A stretch of 64,000 nucleotides of DNA from Cruorifilaria tuberocauda (Eukaryota > Nematoda > Chromadorea > Rhabditida > Onchocercidae). The DNA lies in assembly GCA_013365365.1 (NCBI GenBank), contig JABVXU010000171.1, positions 42,565 to 106,564 on the forward strand, read 5' to 3'. Positions within the stretch are counted from its first letter, which is position 1. Every line of letters begins with the position of its first letter. The notes beneath the pieces are model-generated. The model worked only from the letters and a program-made list of their open reading frames with translations, was not told where the DNA came from and ran no database searches. The position numbers were made by a program, and so were the translations under genes. Of the stretch, positions 41,201 through 54,540 are shown one piece after another.

Positions 41201-44200
41201 TCAGGATCCATGTTTACTGTTTGACAAATGATCTAAAGTAAATTTTTGAAACGCTATAAGAAAAAAGTTGTTATTATTGAAAAAGAAGTAAAATTGAAGA
41301 ATTGATATCTCCCCATACGTAGTGATCTATAGTGACTGTTTTGGAATATCCATCAGAAATGGAAATTCTCCCAGCTTTTATTTAACTGTAAGAGTATATA
41401 ATAATAATCGAAGTTTCTGCTATCACTAAGCAATGACAAGATATACATGAAAACCTTAATTCCTTCCCGAGGATCACCATGATAATTGGGCCATGTTTTC
41501 GGGCTAAGAATAGCATAACGATAAAGAAATTTGCCAAAAAGACGACGATAAGCAAAACCCGCACGTCGAACTCGAATATTTTCTTTTAAACCCAAATATT
41601 CTACTTGATGTAGTACACTAGAAAAAAACTATATAATATTCACGATGATCAATGTTAATCATTAATTCATTCATAAATTTCTTTAATTTTCTAATTTGAC
41701 CTATTAAATGAAGAATTTAGATGATATTGCGAATTGTATAATATCATCGTTTTCATCAACAATTCAAATGATTTAAAAAAGCAAATGAAATTGAATTACT
41801 GACCGTTTCTCATCCCATTCTAATGATCGCTTAGTATCATTTGGTTTAATACAACGTACATAATGAGGAGCACATTTACTAAGCGAATCAACAAGTTCAT
41901 TAGCTTGATTCTGTAATACTTTTTTTTTTAATTTGTTAAAGCAAAAGAAAAAGTGTAAATTATGTGAAAACCATATTCGATTTAATTTAAAATCGATTTA
42001 ATTTCTATTAACTTAATTTAATTCAATTCAATTCATTTTATTTTTGATATAGTATATAAATTTTATAAAAGGTTATTAATTGCTTTTCTCTTCTCAATTT
42101 TCCATGCAATTAATTTTTCGAAATTTAAAGTTAAAAACTTATATAAGACGGATAACAATAAGTTACAAATAACTAAACTAACCCTAATTTTAGATGAAAA
42201 GCTTGTTGGCATCTTACTATTAGAAGATAATATTTCCGGAAAAAGTTGCTTGAAAAATTGCCTGTAAGAAAAATTTCGTTTGGCAGTTTTTTTACTTTTT
42301 TAAGCAATAAATAAATTTGATGAAATCTTACACCATGAAATTGTTTTTTCTCATATTTCATCCAATCAACATTTCAAATGATATCAGTAATAATTTAAAT
42401 TAAAAATTAAAATAAAAGAAATAGAATAAAAAAAAAGATCTAACCGACTACTTTGTTGCATCAATGCAATAAGATCCTTATAGAGTGTATCACGATTTTT
42501 CTCGCAAAAACCATCAATATTGTATGAAACCTGACAATTTTTAAAATATATATGAGATTATAGTACACATAAGTTTACTGAAGCTTTAAAGTAAATATAA
42601 AGTTGCGTTATATGTTATCCAATTAAATAGCTTATAATTTGAAAATTTCACGATACTAAATTGAATTGAAATGATACAATACGACGAATGAAAACATTTC
42701 ATTAAACTTTTCTCAGCAAGTTTAAAGATAAAAATAAGAATATAAATATGAAATTAAAAAAAATGATATAACAAACAGCTCCAGCATAATGTTTGATAAT
42801 AAAACATTGTGCACCACTTTGATAATGCTCATTTTGTGACATATATTTATTTAATTCAACCAAAAATTGACTATCCGCGCCATCATTTTGTGCATGAATC
42901 TGAGAGCATGTATCATCCAAAATACACATTATTCCTCAAAATGATAATATAACAACATATAAACGCAGTACAACAGATAAATAAGCATTCACGCATTGAA
43001 TGTTTCTTTTTCAAAAAAAAAGGAAAAATATATGAACCAGTACTTTACTGGAAATTAAATTAGACAAAGTTGATTTACACTTTATATCTAAGATATTACA
43101 AATCAATAAAATAATACTATTATATTTTAAGAAGTGAAAATTTCTATTAATTTCATGTTTGGAAAATATCTGCTAGCAAAGTGTTATCGGTTTTCAATTA
43201 TTTACTATTTTCTTTTAAATGCAATTGAACTTCGAGAAATACAATTATCAAAAATACCTGGTGGTTTTCGGGCCTCAAATAAATCACAAACAATTTTATT
43301 ATTGAAATATTCAATTGGTGTCCATTTGATCCCTTCGTTAACATATTCTTCTTGCTCTGCTTTTAACGTTAATTCGATAAATATTTGTTGCAACTTTTCA
43401 TTTACAAAATTTATGCTAAAAAAGAATAAAAAGGTATAAATCAAATGAACTAAATAGATTTTTTTTCTATTGTTTCATTAATATTCGCTATTATACTGTT
43501 AGGTTTAATTAATTTGATCGTTTTTAAATCTTGAGAAATACTGGTATGTAACTACTTTGTGTAACTTTACATTTACAACAATAAATATTTTGAACCCGTT
43601 TTAAAGAAAGGAAGTGATTGATAGACTTAATTGTTAAGATATCATTTATTTATAATATTAATGACACTTCCTTACCTCACTGAGTATAAATAAATGATAA
43701 ATGGGGAACTGCTATATAAATAAAAAAGTAGTTTGATAAATAAAAGATTAGATGGCGAAATTCATAGAAACTTTCATATCCTAAATACCGCTCCTAATTT
43801 AGTGAAAATTAAAATTACAGGATTCTGTCCGATTATTCAGTATACATTTGTATCCTTTTCTTGTACAGGAAGCTGAAAATATAATTTTCGTCACCATTCC
43901 GCCTAATCTTTATCATACAATATTAGCCTACCAAAATTGTTCGAAACCGTTATTATCGAATATTTCGAAACCATAAATATCAAGGATACCAATTGACAAT
44001 GGCACTCCGGATGTTCGCGAAGTGATCTTCATTCCCTCATTAACTGATGCAACTGCAATAAAAATGACTGATAAGTATAATGCAAAGTTTTAGTTATTCT
44101 TTAATTCTTGCAAAGTTTTTAAAGCTACTATTAAAATATTTACTACTAAAATTATCATTTCTATAAAAATTTATCTGAGGAAAATTTCTTACTTAAAAAT

Positions 44201-47200
44201 TGAAACAGACGAGTGTATAGATCTTTCGACCATGCATCACGTGTAAATTCCGCTTGTTCAACATTTAATGTCACGTTAATTTGCTCTGTTTGTTTACCCC
44301 ATTTACTTTCCATTCGCCGACTTGTTAATTTTTCACGTATTGCTGATGACTTTAAACCAAGTAAGTAAGCTGGGAATTCCAAAACTGAAACATTATCGCT
44401 TTTAACTTAAAAATATACCGAAGAAATTTTGAAATTTTGAAGTGATTTCAATAATGTATTCACTTACTTGTCGATTTGGTAGCTTATCACTGTGACTAGA
44501 ATTGCAATAATTTAATGACAATAACTTATATTAATTAACTTATATCTATGAGGATATCTATATTGTAAGTATAATGTATCCATAATGGTAAATGTAAGAT
44601 TGATCATAATATCATTGTTTAATGATAAATGTTGTTCAGAACGATTATTTAAACAAGATCAAAAAAAAGTTGAAAATTCCAGAAATATCCTGTCATAATT
44701 TAAGTGTCAAAAATATTTTCAAGTTAATTATCACAGAAAAAAAAGAGATAATTAGCAATTTGCAAAACATTCCATGACAATACTTACAATGTTCATCGGC
44801 GACTGCTGCAAAATTATTATTTTCAACAAATGTGATATTACCAATGTGCATAATTGCAGCAACAAGTTGCAGAATTTCCATTTGTTTTACTGTATCAATA
44901 CCAATGACATCCATTGCATGCTAAGATGAAAGAAAGAATTCAAACAGATTAATAATAATTATCTAAGAAAATATAATTATATTTAAAAACGAAAATATGA
45001 TTAAAAGGTGTAAATTTTTTTCAGTAAATAAAATATTTACTTATAGGCACATAATACTTGAGATTTTAAGATAAGATAGAAACACATATTTAAATAACTG
45101 AATAGTATTTTAGAGGAAGATCATTCCATTTTGATGGTGTTCGTATACTAAGTGGAGAAATAAATCATTAAATAAACAAATGAATGAATAGATACATACA
45201 TAGAAAATATATGAATGAAATTTATATTGAATTTCTTATTTTTTTCGTTAATTTTAGAAAGAATTTCATTGCTTTACAATGATTTTATCTTAAATTATAG
45301 AGCATTACTTTCCAGTACTGCTGAATTTATTAAATATTTCATTACTTACGAGAATCTGTTTAAATTCTTTAATATCATCGATTCCATCGACTGTATAACA
45401 GCCATTGTGATTCAAATAATTGTAATAATCCAATGTCGTAATACCGAGATTAGCTTAAAAATAATTCTCAAAATCGACCAAAAAATGTTGTTTGCAGTTA
45501 TTTTTCTTTACAACCTATTTAGCTAATTACTAAAATTAATGTCTTGCCGAATTCTTATAATAAAGCATATCATAATTCACTATATTTCTAATTAAATAAA
45601 AGCAAAATAATCAAATATGACTTGTAAAAATAGCGATTAGAAGAAAAAAATCACTTTTCAAATTTTCGTCCGCTCCAGCACATAATTGGTAAAATATATG
45701 AAAATTACGTTCTCCCTGATTCTGATGTACCACTCGAGATTTCTCGAGTAGAAAATTGGATACCTATAAACTATGTTATCAAAATTATGCTCCATGAATA
45801 CTGCATGAGGATTTACCAAACGAAAGCAAATTTGATGCGATGGTTAAGTACAATTTCTAGGTTTTAAAAATATTATATGAACATCCGAGAAACCGCAGTA
45901 GTTCTAACTATATATTTTATAGTTAACTAATTACTAAAATGAATCCAGCAAGGTAGGAAATGGAAAAGATAGATAGATTTACCCTTCCACCGATCGGTTC
46001 ACCTCCTCGGCTGAATATAATTTCAACATATTTACCAAAACGACTAGAATTCCAATTTCTAACAGTTGCACTGTTACCAAACGATTCTAGCAATGGATTT
46101 GATTGCAAAATGACATCTTTTACATACTGAAATTAAAAAAAAATTCATTCGATGTAAAATTTAGAATTTTTAAACTAAAAACAGCAAAATGACCTATTTT
46201 TATTTTTATTTTTATAAATCAGGGAAAAATTTTTATCATCTTTTAAACAAATTTGGAAAACATCCGATTGCTTTATTTTATAGCTTATGGGAAATTATTA
46301 TGTTAATTTAATTTATTTTCACTTCATTCTCTAAATTCATGAATTTATAAAGTTTTTTATGAATTCGTAAAAAGCTTTATTTTCTTGCCTTCCAAATCGA
46401 ACAGAGGCTAAATCTTGATATTCTAAAATTTTCTAAAAAAAAAATTAAAATTACAGAAAAAGAAATTTCAAAACCTGAAGCCGTTGTCCACCGCCAGATA
46501 TTCGGGCGATATATCTCATAATATGTTTAGCTTCAACCGTTTTACCAGCACCACTTTCACCGCTTATTATAACACATTGGCTTTCGTTGTCTATTATCAT
46601 ATTCATGAAATATGATAACGAAATCCCAAATTGCACATGATAATTAGTTATCGTTGAAAAGTATAACAATAAGTTCCAATTTTATTAAAAAAACTTTACT
46701 TTACAACGAATAGAAGAAATATTAAGAAAAATAAACAAAAAGAGAATTGAGAAAGGTAGAATTTTACTTAAAAAGAAGAAAAAATTATGTTAGAATTTGT
46801 TCTAAATAGTGGAAAAACTTGAGATCCTACAATTCAAATACTTGAAACCTAAGAAATTGAAATGAAAAATTAAAATTTTTACCTAAACATATTATCAGCA
46901 AGAGCATAAATATGTGGCGGATTTTCATATTGTGCTGCACCCTGATATAATTCCATTTCTTTATCCGTAAAGTATGGCATATCTTTGAATGGATTAACTG
47001 CTATAAGTACCGGTCCAATGTATGTCTGAAATTTAAAATTAAAAAAAAAAAACAAAATAAAACTGCGCGAAATGTTCGAATATTATTATAATTCTAATAA
47101 AAGATTCACAAATGACTCGTTATGGGAGAGAGAAAAGAAATCATGATTTCAAATATTATTAAATTAATACAATACTTTAATAGATTAAAAGTATTGGAAA

Positions 47201-47277
47201 TTAATCAATGTTATTTTAAATTAATGCAATATCGTTAATATGAGTTAACGTTACTTTAACATTACTTTAACTACAGC

Positions 47278-47310
<33 letters not shown>

Positions 47311-48900
47311 ATGATTCAAACTTTATCACTTTATCAAGTACACTTTGAACTTTAAACTTTATCACGTACAAAAATAGAATTAGCCATAAAACGTTTGCGT
47401 AGATTATCAACGATTGCTTGCTCATTAAGTTTACCGAGTAATACCATATCATCCACGCCAACATGCTGAATGTTTACTTTTGATTGCCAATGGAATGCCT
47501 AAAAATTGAAGCACCAGTTTTTAATATATATATACGAAATCAGGAATATAGTTTAATAATATTGTAATATGTGATATCTCATCGAAATCTAATTCCACAT
47601 TAAGGAAAGTTAGTATCATTGTTAATATCATACCTATACATTAATTGACAAGTGTGTCCAAGTATATGAATGTGGAAATTTTAACTGATTAGCTAACATC
47701 ACATAATCACTTTTCTAAAATGCTCAAGTTGAGAGAAATTTTTACTTATCAATGAATGCTTAAAATTTTTAACGGTTTCCTAGCTTAGCATGAAATAATC
47801 CTCACAAGTTTTATTCAAAAATTTCTTAAATTTCATCTTTTTCCAACTTTTTCACTTCTCATTTTTAAGTTCGCAACAAAATTCATAAATACTTCTACAT
47901 TTTCAGTAAATAGTAAATCTCAAAAAAAACAATTGGAACTGATATTTATCAGATCAGCTGATCGATATCTTACAAAAATTCAAACGCATCATCTAATTGT
48001 CTATGAACAAATTATACCATTGAAATTTCATTGAATAAAAAGAATTCTTAAGCAAACTTATTCTGACAATCTATTAAAATATTTATTGTCGAAATCTAAT
48101 TGAATCTAAATTTCAACCATTTTGATACTTTGCTGCTCGTTTTGTAAACAGTACTTAGTTATGACTAATGTAGTTGCTTACTTTTTCCAGCAGCAATAAA
48201 ATGATGTCGTAAATGTTTTAGGTCCAATAAGCTAACAAATTGATTAGGAAATCTGCTACATTAATAAAACGATTCATATTTGATGAAAAATGCATATAAG
48301 ATAAAATTTCGTTTCCTTATATATTAATGATATTTGGTTAATGGACGCTTATGTAGATGTAAAGTTTAGTAAGAAAATTTTTGAAAAAAATACAAGACAG
48401 AAGCATATAAAATATTTTAGGGATGTCAGAATTCGTCAATATTATCAAATTTATTCAAAATTTCAAAGTACCTCGATAATTACTAAGAATGATGATATAT
48501 TATCAAACAATCGTTTTCTGATCGTTTTTACTTTCAGTTAAATAACACACAAATAATTCATTTAGCTCTTTTTTTTAGTCAAAAATTTGACTTGATGTAT
48601 TTAATTTTAGATGAGAAAGAATCGAATATTAACACATTGAAATGGACAAATTATTGAAGTTAGATATTCAACAACAATAGTTTTAACAGAGCAACAAGTA
48701 TTGTATTATATTATTTGAGAATGAATAAATTCATTTCAATTTCAATTTTTGTGAGAAGTTAAAATTAAATTCCTAATTGTTCTATTGCTATTAAAATCAT
48801 AATTAGCTTTTTTTTCTGAAAAGAAAACAGTCAGAGAGAGTGGAAAATTTTTCAAAAAATTGAAAAATATTGAAGAATTCCGAAAATTTAAACTTACCAT
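38262..48900 (-). CDS. hum-1: Long-tailed class I myosin (MYO1E/hum-1 type)
   Basis: Twenty-five exons, 1058 aa; from the start: 48898-48900, 47370-47498, 46883-47025, 46475-46604, 45983-46126, 45655-45763, 45350-45453, 44788-44920, 44193-44384, 43932-44052, 43258-43415, 42777-42934, 42445-42530, 42183-42261, 41804-41910, 41455-41617, 41152-41232, 40890-40997, 40374-40550, 39966-40061, 39725-39870, 39382-39596, 38922-39094, 38679-38823, 38262-38338. An actin-based motor linking membranes to actin, e.g. in endocytosis. Motor (1-690): P-loop GESGAGKT (about 107-114), switch [10 protein letters not shown], switch [11 protein letters not shown], actin-site [11 protein letters not shown]. One IQ motif ([15 protein letters not shown], about 695-716), lipid-binding TH1 (to about 930, [19 protein letters not shown]), a short Asn-rich/Pro-rich linker, and an SH3 domain at the end ([15 protein letters not shown] ... 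GWWQGR ... FPGNYV). Human MYO1E is 1108 aa. All junctions keep phase, but intron 3 lacks an AG acceptor. Confidence 0.95.
46605..46607 (-). other. Non-AG 3' splice site (CAT) before the myosin P-loop exon
   Basis: Exon 3 ends TTTAG at a normal GT donor (46883). To give the conserved R-N-M-I-I-D, exon 4 must begin GAATATG at 46604, preceded on the minus strand by ATATTTCAT instead of CAG. No AG occurs between the in-frame stop near 46690 and this point. Confidence 0.7.
47277..47306. repeat. (TA)n microsatellite in a myosin intron
   Basis: About 15 TA units, just past the end of coding exon 2 in the gene's direction (intron 2). Confidence 0.9.
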
Positions 48901-51170
48901 TATTATATCGTCTACTGATTAAAGTTCATTCCATCGAATTGACATTAACTTTGAGAAATTTGCTGAAATGAAGAAGGAAAAATAGAAGAATCGAATTTTC
49001 GGATTTCCCTATGACGAAAATATAGCATCTAATGCTATAAGATGGAAAACTATATCAGGAAAAGAGCAGTAAAAATAATAACTATCCGATAAAGCACTGT
49101 TTCTTCACTGATAATTGCTTAACTTATATTTTTGAAAAGGACATATGAGACGATCATTATTAAGTATTTCACTCAGTGACTGCATGGCTTAGGCTAATTT
49201 GCATATTACAAGAAGTAAAGATTGGAACTGATGATAAGCAAATGATTAGAATATCCACAAATGGTATGATCTTTTGACCTTTTATGATGGAAAAATGACG
49301 AATGTTCGTGTTACTTTTGTTTTCGAGATGAAATCTCCCATTGCCACCAGTCTGATGTGAACAATTAAGAGAAAGATGAAGAAGGAAAACGATGGCCTCG
49401 ATCGATGATGACAATGACATATAAAGTTTCGTAGTGACACTGTATTAGTAAAACTAATTGAACCTATTCACGATATGTGATTTTGAAAGATTTCAATCGA
49501 TTTCAGTAAAATTTAAATTTATTTTGAAAAATTTTCAAGTTGAACAAATCAGTAACTAATAAATATTTCGAAGTTTGTAAATGAAATTAATAAAAAGATT
49601 TGTAAAGGTACCATTGACATTCAATTCAACAATGAAGGTTAGATCAAAATATCCGATGAGAGTTGTCAGGTATGGGATTTCGATGATAATCAATAAACTG
49701 CGCAAGCAGACAACGGAGAAAAAAAACCTGAAACTGAACTAACAAAGGATCGAAAAAAGAATAACTACGACAATTTTGTTGACCCAAATTCAAAAAAAAA
49801 AAATCAAACAATCAATCCATTTGTTGACCACAAACTCTTAAAAAAAGAATGACCAATCATATGAATAGATAATGTAACCCACAATCCATAACCAAAAAAT
49901 AAAATCCAGTCTGAGGCATCGTACTGAGAATGCAAAGGAATGATTGAACATTATATGATAGTGGAATTAATTTGGTATGAAAAGAAATTCATCAAGGTGA
50001 GAAGTTATTTGAGTGATGATGCACTTCAAGGCTATTACCGCCAGGTACCTTATTGTCAATTACCGCTAGATTCATTGACGATAAAAGGTAACAAACTGGT
50101 TGCAAAATGCATACATAGTACATGATGATTCATTGAAGAAGAAAACTTTTCGGTTAGAACTCATGGAATTTTAGAATTACAATTTTAGATTTGATTAAAT
50201 TTGTTCATATTTGAAATTTCCCAATATTTAATTTAAAATTTATTTTGAATAAATTTGTCGTTAAATATTTTTTCAATGTCCGTCCCATCAAATAATGTTT
50301 CAAACTGAAATTTCTTCTGCTTCTATCACTTCTAAGTTATTCAACTAATCAAATGATTGTTATCTCTCCCGAAATTTATCAATCTGTATATCAGACCGAA
50401 TTTTTAGATCAGACAAGAAGCAAAAAAAGAAAGATAATACGAAAAAAACCAAAAAAAAAATGGAAGAAAGACGATACATTAAAAGAATTTTGATAGTGAA
50501 TGAACCAAATGGAAACAAAAAATGACAAAATTTCATTCAAATTAACACTAAGGTAAAATGCAGGAAAAAGAAGAAAAGGTGAAAGAGAAATGAGTGATTT
50601 GTTATTTCCGCTCACTTCCAACCATTAATATCAATTAAAAGTAATGAGAAATATGATTATAATCCACTGATAGTGCTATCTGTTATCGATTAGATTAATG
50701 AATAGAAAAAACTTTATCATAATTAGTCAAATGATTGTTGTCATGTTTGCTATAGACGGCAACTGAAGACGAAAACACGTGAACACGTTTAATAAGAGAT
50801 TAATATACTGAATTACTTCAATTACTTCTCTCGAAATTGCTTCTTTTAATCTTTATCAAATGATTAGATTAAGCAACATCAATGATTGATCCGTCCATTT
50901 CAAAGCTTCCAATAAGAATTTCAAATGACTTATCTTTGATGACTCACTCATAGTTTCATAAATTAAGCGAATTATTTAAATGAAATCGTAAAATAAATGG
51001 AAAATGTGGAATAAATTATTGAAGATTGCATAAATATCATGCAGAAAGATGAGGAATTTGATTTTTTTTTGACGAACAACTCGAAATTCAAATTGAAACT
51101 TCGCGAAAGTTGAAATTCGATTTGAAAAACTGCAAAAGTTCCATAAATGAAAAAAGAACAGAATGGCATG

Positions 51171-51300
51171 AACTAATAGTGGCAGCGACACGCATGGACG
51201 TGACGTGGCGGCGATGGTAGCGGCGGTAGGCAAGACATCGCTTGAGAAACGGCTAAGAGTCAGCTCAAAGCATGGATGACTCATCCCAAGAGCATCCCCT
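51171..51300. other. GC-rich island in AT-rich DNA
   Basis: About 130 bp (CGTGACGTGGCGGCGATGG, CGGCGGTAGG) with much higher GC than its surroundings. It contains a CRE-like TGACGT core. No coding frame is supported; a promoter element or a non-coding exon are possible. Confidence 0.35.
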
Positions 51301-53351
51301 GTAAATATCAGCAGTGAATAATGATGAAATTGTAGCAATTACTTTTGGTTAAATCGCAAGAGAATTATCGATTGATCGACATATTGGTTAATTTTAATCG
51401 ATAGGTAATGCATGAGAAAAGTGCACGCAGTGAATTCATATCAATTATTTCACTTTGGATAGATTATTGTGAATTTTTGGTTTTAAGTAATTTAGTTAAA
51501 AATTAATCATTATATGAACAGGACTTAGTATCGTAGCATATATTTTGATGATATCTAATTTATGCAATAATTCAATTAGTTCATTTCAGGAATGCGGGAA
51601 GAGAAAAATATGGAATAGAAAAGATATATAGATTTTAGAAAATTGTCCGGGAGAATTTTTAAATTCTCGAATGATGCCTAAAGTAGAATCCTTTCAGCAT
51701 TCTATCAGTATGGAAGCAAAACTCTATCTACCAGAGAATAATGAATACAGGTGTTTTTAAAAATTTATAATTTTTCAATTTCAGTTTTAAATTTGTAAAC
51801 AATTAAGAAATAGAGAAACAAGAAAAAAAGCATATCTTTATTCATCACCTAAATCATTATTTAATCATACCAGTATTCATTATCTAAGTCATTATTCAAT
51901 CGATTTTATTATTATTAAGAAAAAACACATTTATCCAACTAGTTTCCGAAAAAAACCTATTGAACTGGTTTTTTGAACTGGGAATAATTACCCAGTTATG
52001 TTTCTCAATAAGAAATGAAAATAATTATCCAATCAGATTTTCATTACAATATAATTTCACAATAGTAATAATATAATTATATCATATCTGAAATTTGCAA
52101 AATAAATAAATATTCGCATAATTGGCTGAAACCATACATCTTTAAAATGAAAATAAATCAAATTAGTTTTTCCAATAGAAGTCTATGTATATATGCGTAG
52201 GATGATACTAGTAGATATGATGAAAATTTTGAAAACGAATTAAACTAAAGGTCGTAAAGGTGGTATTAGTAGTGACGGAAGAAACGAGAGTAAGTGAGAG
52301 GAAACCGGAGAGAGGGAGAGAGAGAGGGAATGATAACAATCGAAAAATAACAAAATCAAATATTTCTCTAAAATGAATTTCAGCTACCATTGTTGACTGA
52401 GTTAGTTGACAATTTTACAAACATCATTAGTAAAATAATTAACAAATGAAATACGCAAAATGAATTGATAAGAAGTGAATGTGACATTTTTACTTTCATA
52501 AAAACCATTGCAAAATCATCTTATACTTCTAAAATTGTACTGTTTTTTTTTCTGCTACAATTTCAAGCTATAATTAATTAATTTTACCTATAACTCAAAA
52601 ATCTAAACTACACGATTTTACCTATAATTAACAAACTAAAACACTTTTTTCAATAAATCAGAAACTAAAATTTGAAGTTGTAATAAAATATTTGAAGAAT
52701 CGAAAAAAAAGATCAATTCTTAATTATCAATTACAAATAGAATGAGCAAAGTTATTTCAAAATGGAAGAAAAAAAAGATTAATTTTTTAAACATATGATG
52801 TGATTATAGTAAGAAAAGAATGAAATTAGAAAGAATAAAATTAAAAAGATAAGTAAATTAAAATCATTCGGTGGAAAATCATTAATTACTGGAAAATAAA
52901 GTAAACAATATTTTCCTTTTGTTATAAGTGATATCCATCGACCTTTGATTATAGTTGTATTAAATAGATTGATATATATATCTATTTACCAGTAATTATG
53001 CTCACCTGTACTATTAATGGATAGGTATTATTTGGGGTATATTTACGCGAAATTATTCTTCATTGGACAACAACCACTTCAAATGCTTCCAAACGATATC
53101 ATTCATCAATAAAAACAAAATTTATATAAATCTCCACTATCTTGTTAATTTAAATGAAATATTTGAAAGATTTATAAAAAAATTTTGAGAAATGATCAAA
53201 AACAATAAGAAAAAAAGTAATCGATAAAAAGAAAATTATAGTTATAAATTGTTCAGGACAAATTTGATATTAAATTCAATATTTTTTACATTAGTTACTT
53301 TAAACACTAACCTATGTCTAAGTTATTATTTAATAATTTCTTAAATCTGAC

Positions 53352-53416
53352 GATTGGCATGCCAGCAAGTTGAAGGAATTTGTTTGACTGATTGATATGC
53401 CAGGAAGTTGAAGGAA
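53352..53416. repeat. 27-bp direct near-repeat
   Basis: GATTGGCATGCCAGCAAG.. at 53352-53378 and GATTGATATGCCAGGAAG.. at 53390-53416, both ending TTGAAGGAA. Confidence 0.7.
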
Positions 53417-53929
53417 ATCGAGAAGATCCATTTGTCTCATTAGGCATAAGACAGAAAGTTTTACCTCAATATGCAATGCTTACTTAATTGATAGTCTTTA
53501 GTGAATTTGAACTTAAATAAGATAGATAATATAAAAATAACGATAGATAAAGAATAAGATCGATAATAAGATAACTCTTATTTAACTAATTCATCAAATA
53601 GTAAAGAAGATACTTATTGTCTCGTGTCATCTGATATTAATTTAGTATTTCTACAATTTCAGGTGTCTATTAAATTACAGTCTGTATGAAATTAAATGAT
53701 AATAAGTAATCAATAATCGTACCCGTAATAACAATTGCTAATAATACAACCGTAATGATAGTAATAATAATGGTAAATGATATGATATAGTGATAACGGA
53801 AAATTACTATATTATTATCACATTATCATATCACAACATTTTATGATTAAAATTTTGTGATCAAAAGATAATGATAGGGAAAAATTAATTGAAACTAATC
53901 AATAATTGTATACCACCCGACGGGTAGTT

Positions 53930-54003
53930 GCCTGAGTAGCGCAGTAGGTTAGCGCGTCAGTCTCATAATCTGAAGGTCGTGAGTTCGAACCTCACCTCGG
54001 GCA
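53930..54003 (+). tRNA. tRNA-Met (anticodon CAT), elongator type
   Basis: A full cloverleaf without intron. The acceptor stem GCCTGAG pairs with CTCGGGC (one G-U), with discriminator A at 54003; the D arm contains TAGCGCAGTAGG (A box), the anticodon loop CTCATAA, the T arm GTGAG-TTCGAAC-CTCAC (B box). The anticodon arm GCGTCAGTCTCATAATCTGA and the G1:C72 pair match eukaryotic elongator tRNA-Met rather than the initiator (A1:U72). Only a short T run (CCCTTT) follows, so termination is weak or further downstream. Confidence 0.95.
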
Positions 54004-54176
54004 TTCCCTTTGCAGAACTTGCTGAACAATATAGGATATTAAAAAACTCCCATATTATATTTCAGACTTGCAAATTGCAATAATTTCGTTTGTAACTACT
54101 AACAAGAATTAGGGGTTATTTTATGAAATTATTGAAATAAGGATAAAATTCGGTAAATTATTTAATATGAAATGAT

Positions 54177-54467
54177 TTGGTATTTAAATATTTATTAGCA
54201 AATAAAAAAGAATCAAGTTACGATATTAATGATATATTATATATAGATGATAAATTTATTAATTGCAAATTAACAGACAAAATTGACGCTTCAGAAACCA
54301 AACAAAGATTATCGCACGAGAAAAAGGAGATCAACAAAGACCTAGAAAGAAACATATGGTACCATCAGATGAGTACCACTGAAGACTATGAAATATATTA
54401 CAACGAGTCACGGAAAAAAATTCTTGTTAAGCTAGCGACATATAAAAAAAGCAATGAAACAAAATAG
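54177..54467 (+). CDS. Orphan Lys/Glu-rich open frame, possible exon
   Basis: A 96-codon open frame between the tRNA and the tRNA-like sequence, starting at TTG, with no ATG before the middle. From an acceptor-like TTTATTAG (about 54197) it could be a terminal exon. The predicted chain is charged and helical (e.g. ASETKQRLSHEKKEINKDLE). The codon-level composition is less A/T-biased than the flanks, which is why it is listed, but no partner exon, family or start is seen. Confidence 0.2.
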   Translation: MVFKYLLANKKESSYDINDILYIDDKFINCKLTDKIDASETKQRLSHEKKEINKDLERNIWYHQMSTTEDYEIYYNESRKKILVKLATYKKSNETK

Positions 54468-54540
54468 GTTTGAAAAGGAAAAAAAGAAAAATGAGAATGA
54501 AAAATAAATTTCAAAAATATCTGCGACATTTTAAGGATTC

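Larger units (their letters stand above)
48901..53929. other. Gene-poor region upstream of the myosin gene
   Basis: 5 kb without an exon chain. It should hold the myosin promoter and 5' UTR: just upstream of the ATG (48901-48975) are three short upstream ATGs and an acceptor-like TTTCAG. A GC-rich island lies at 51171-51300 and a 27-bp near-repeat at 53352-53416. Confidence 0.45.

Noticed and set aside
41353..41454. Continuation of the myosin exon 16 frame beyond 41455
   Set aside because: The donor at 41455 joined to 41232 gives the conserved motor sequence (GIK then [13 protein letters not shown]); the read-through has no counterpart in the family.
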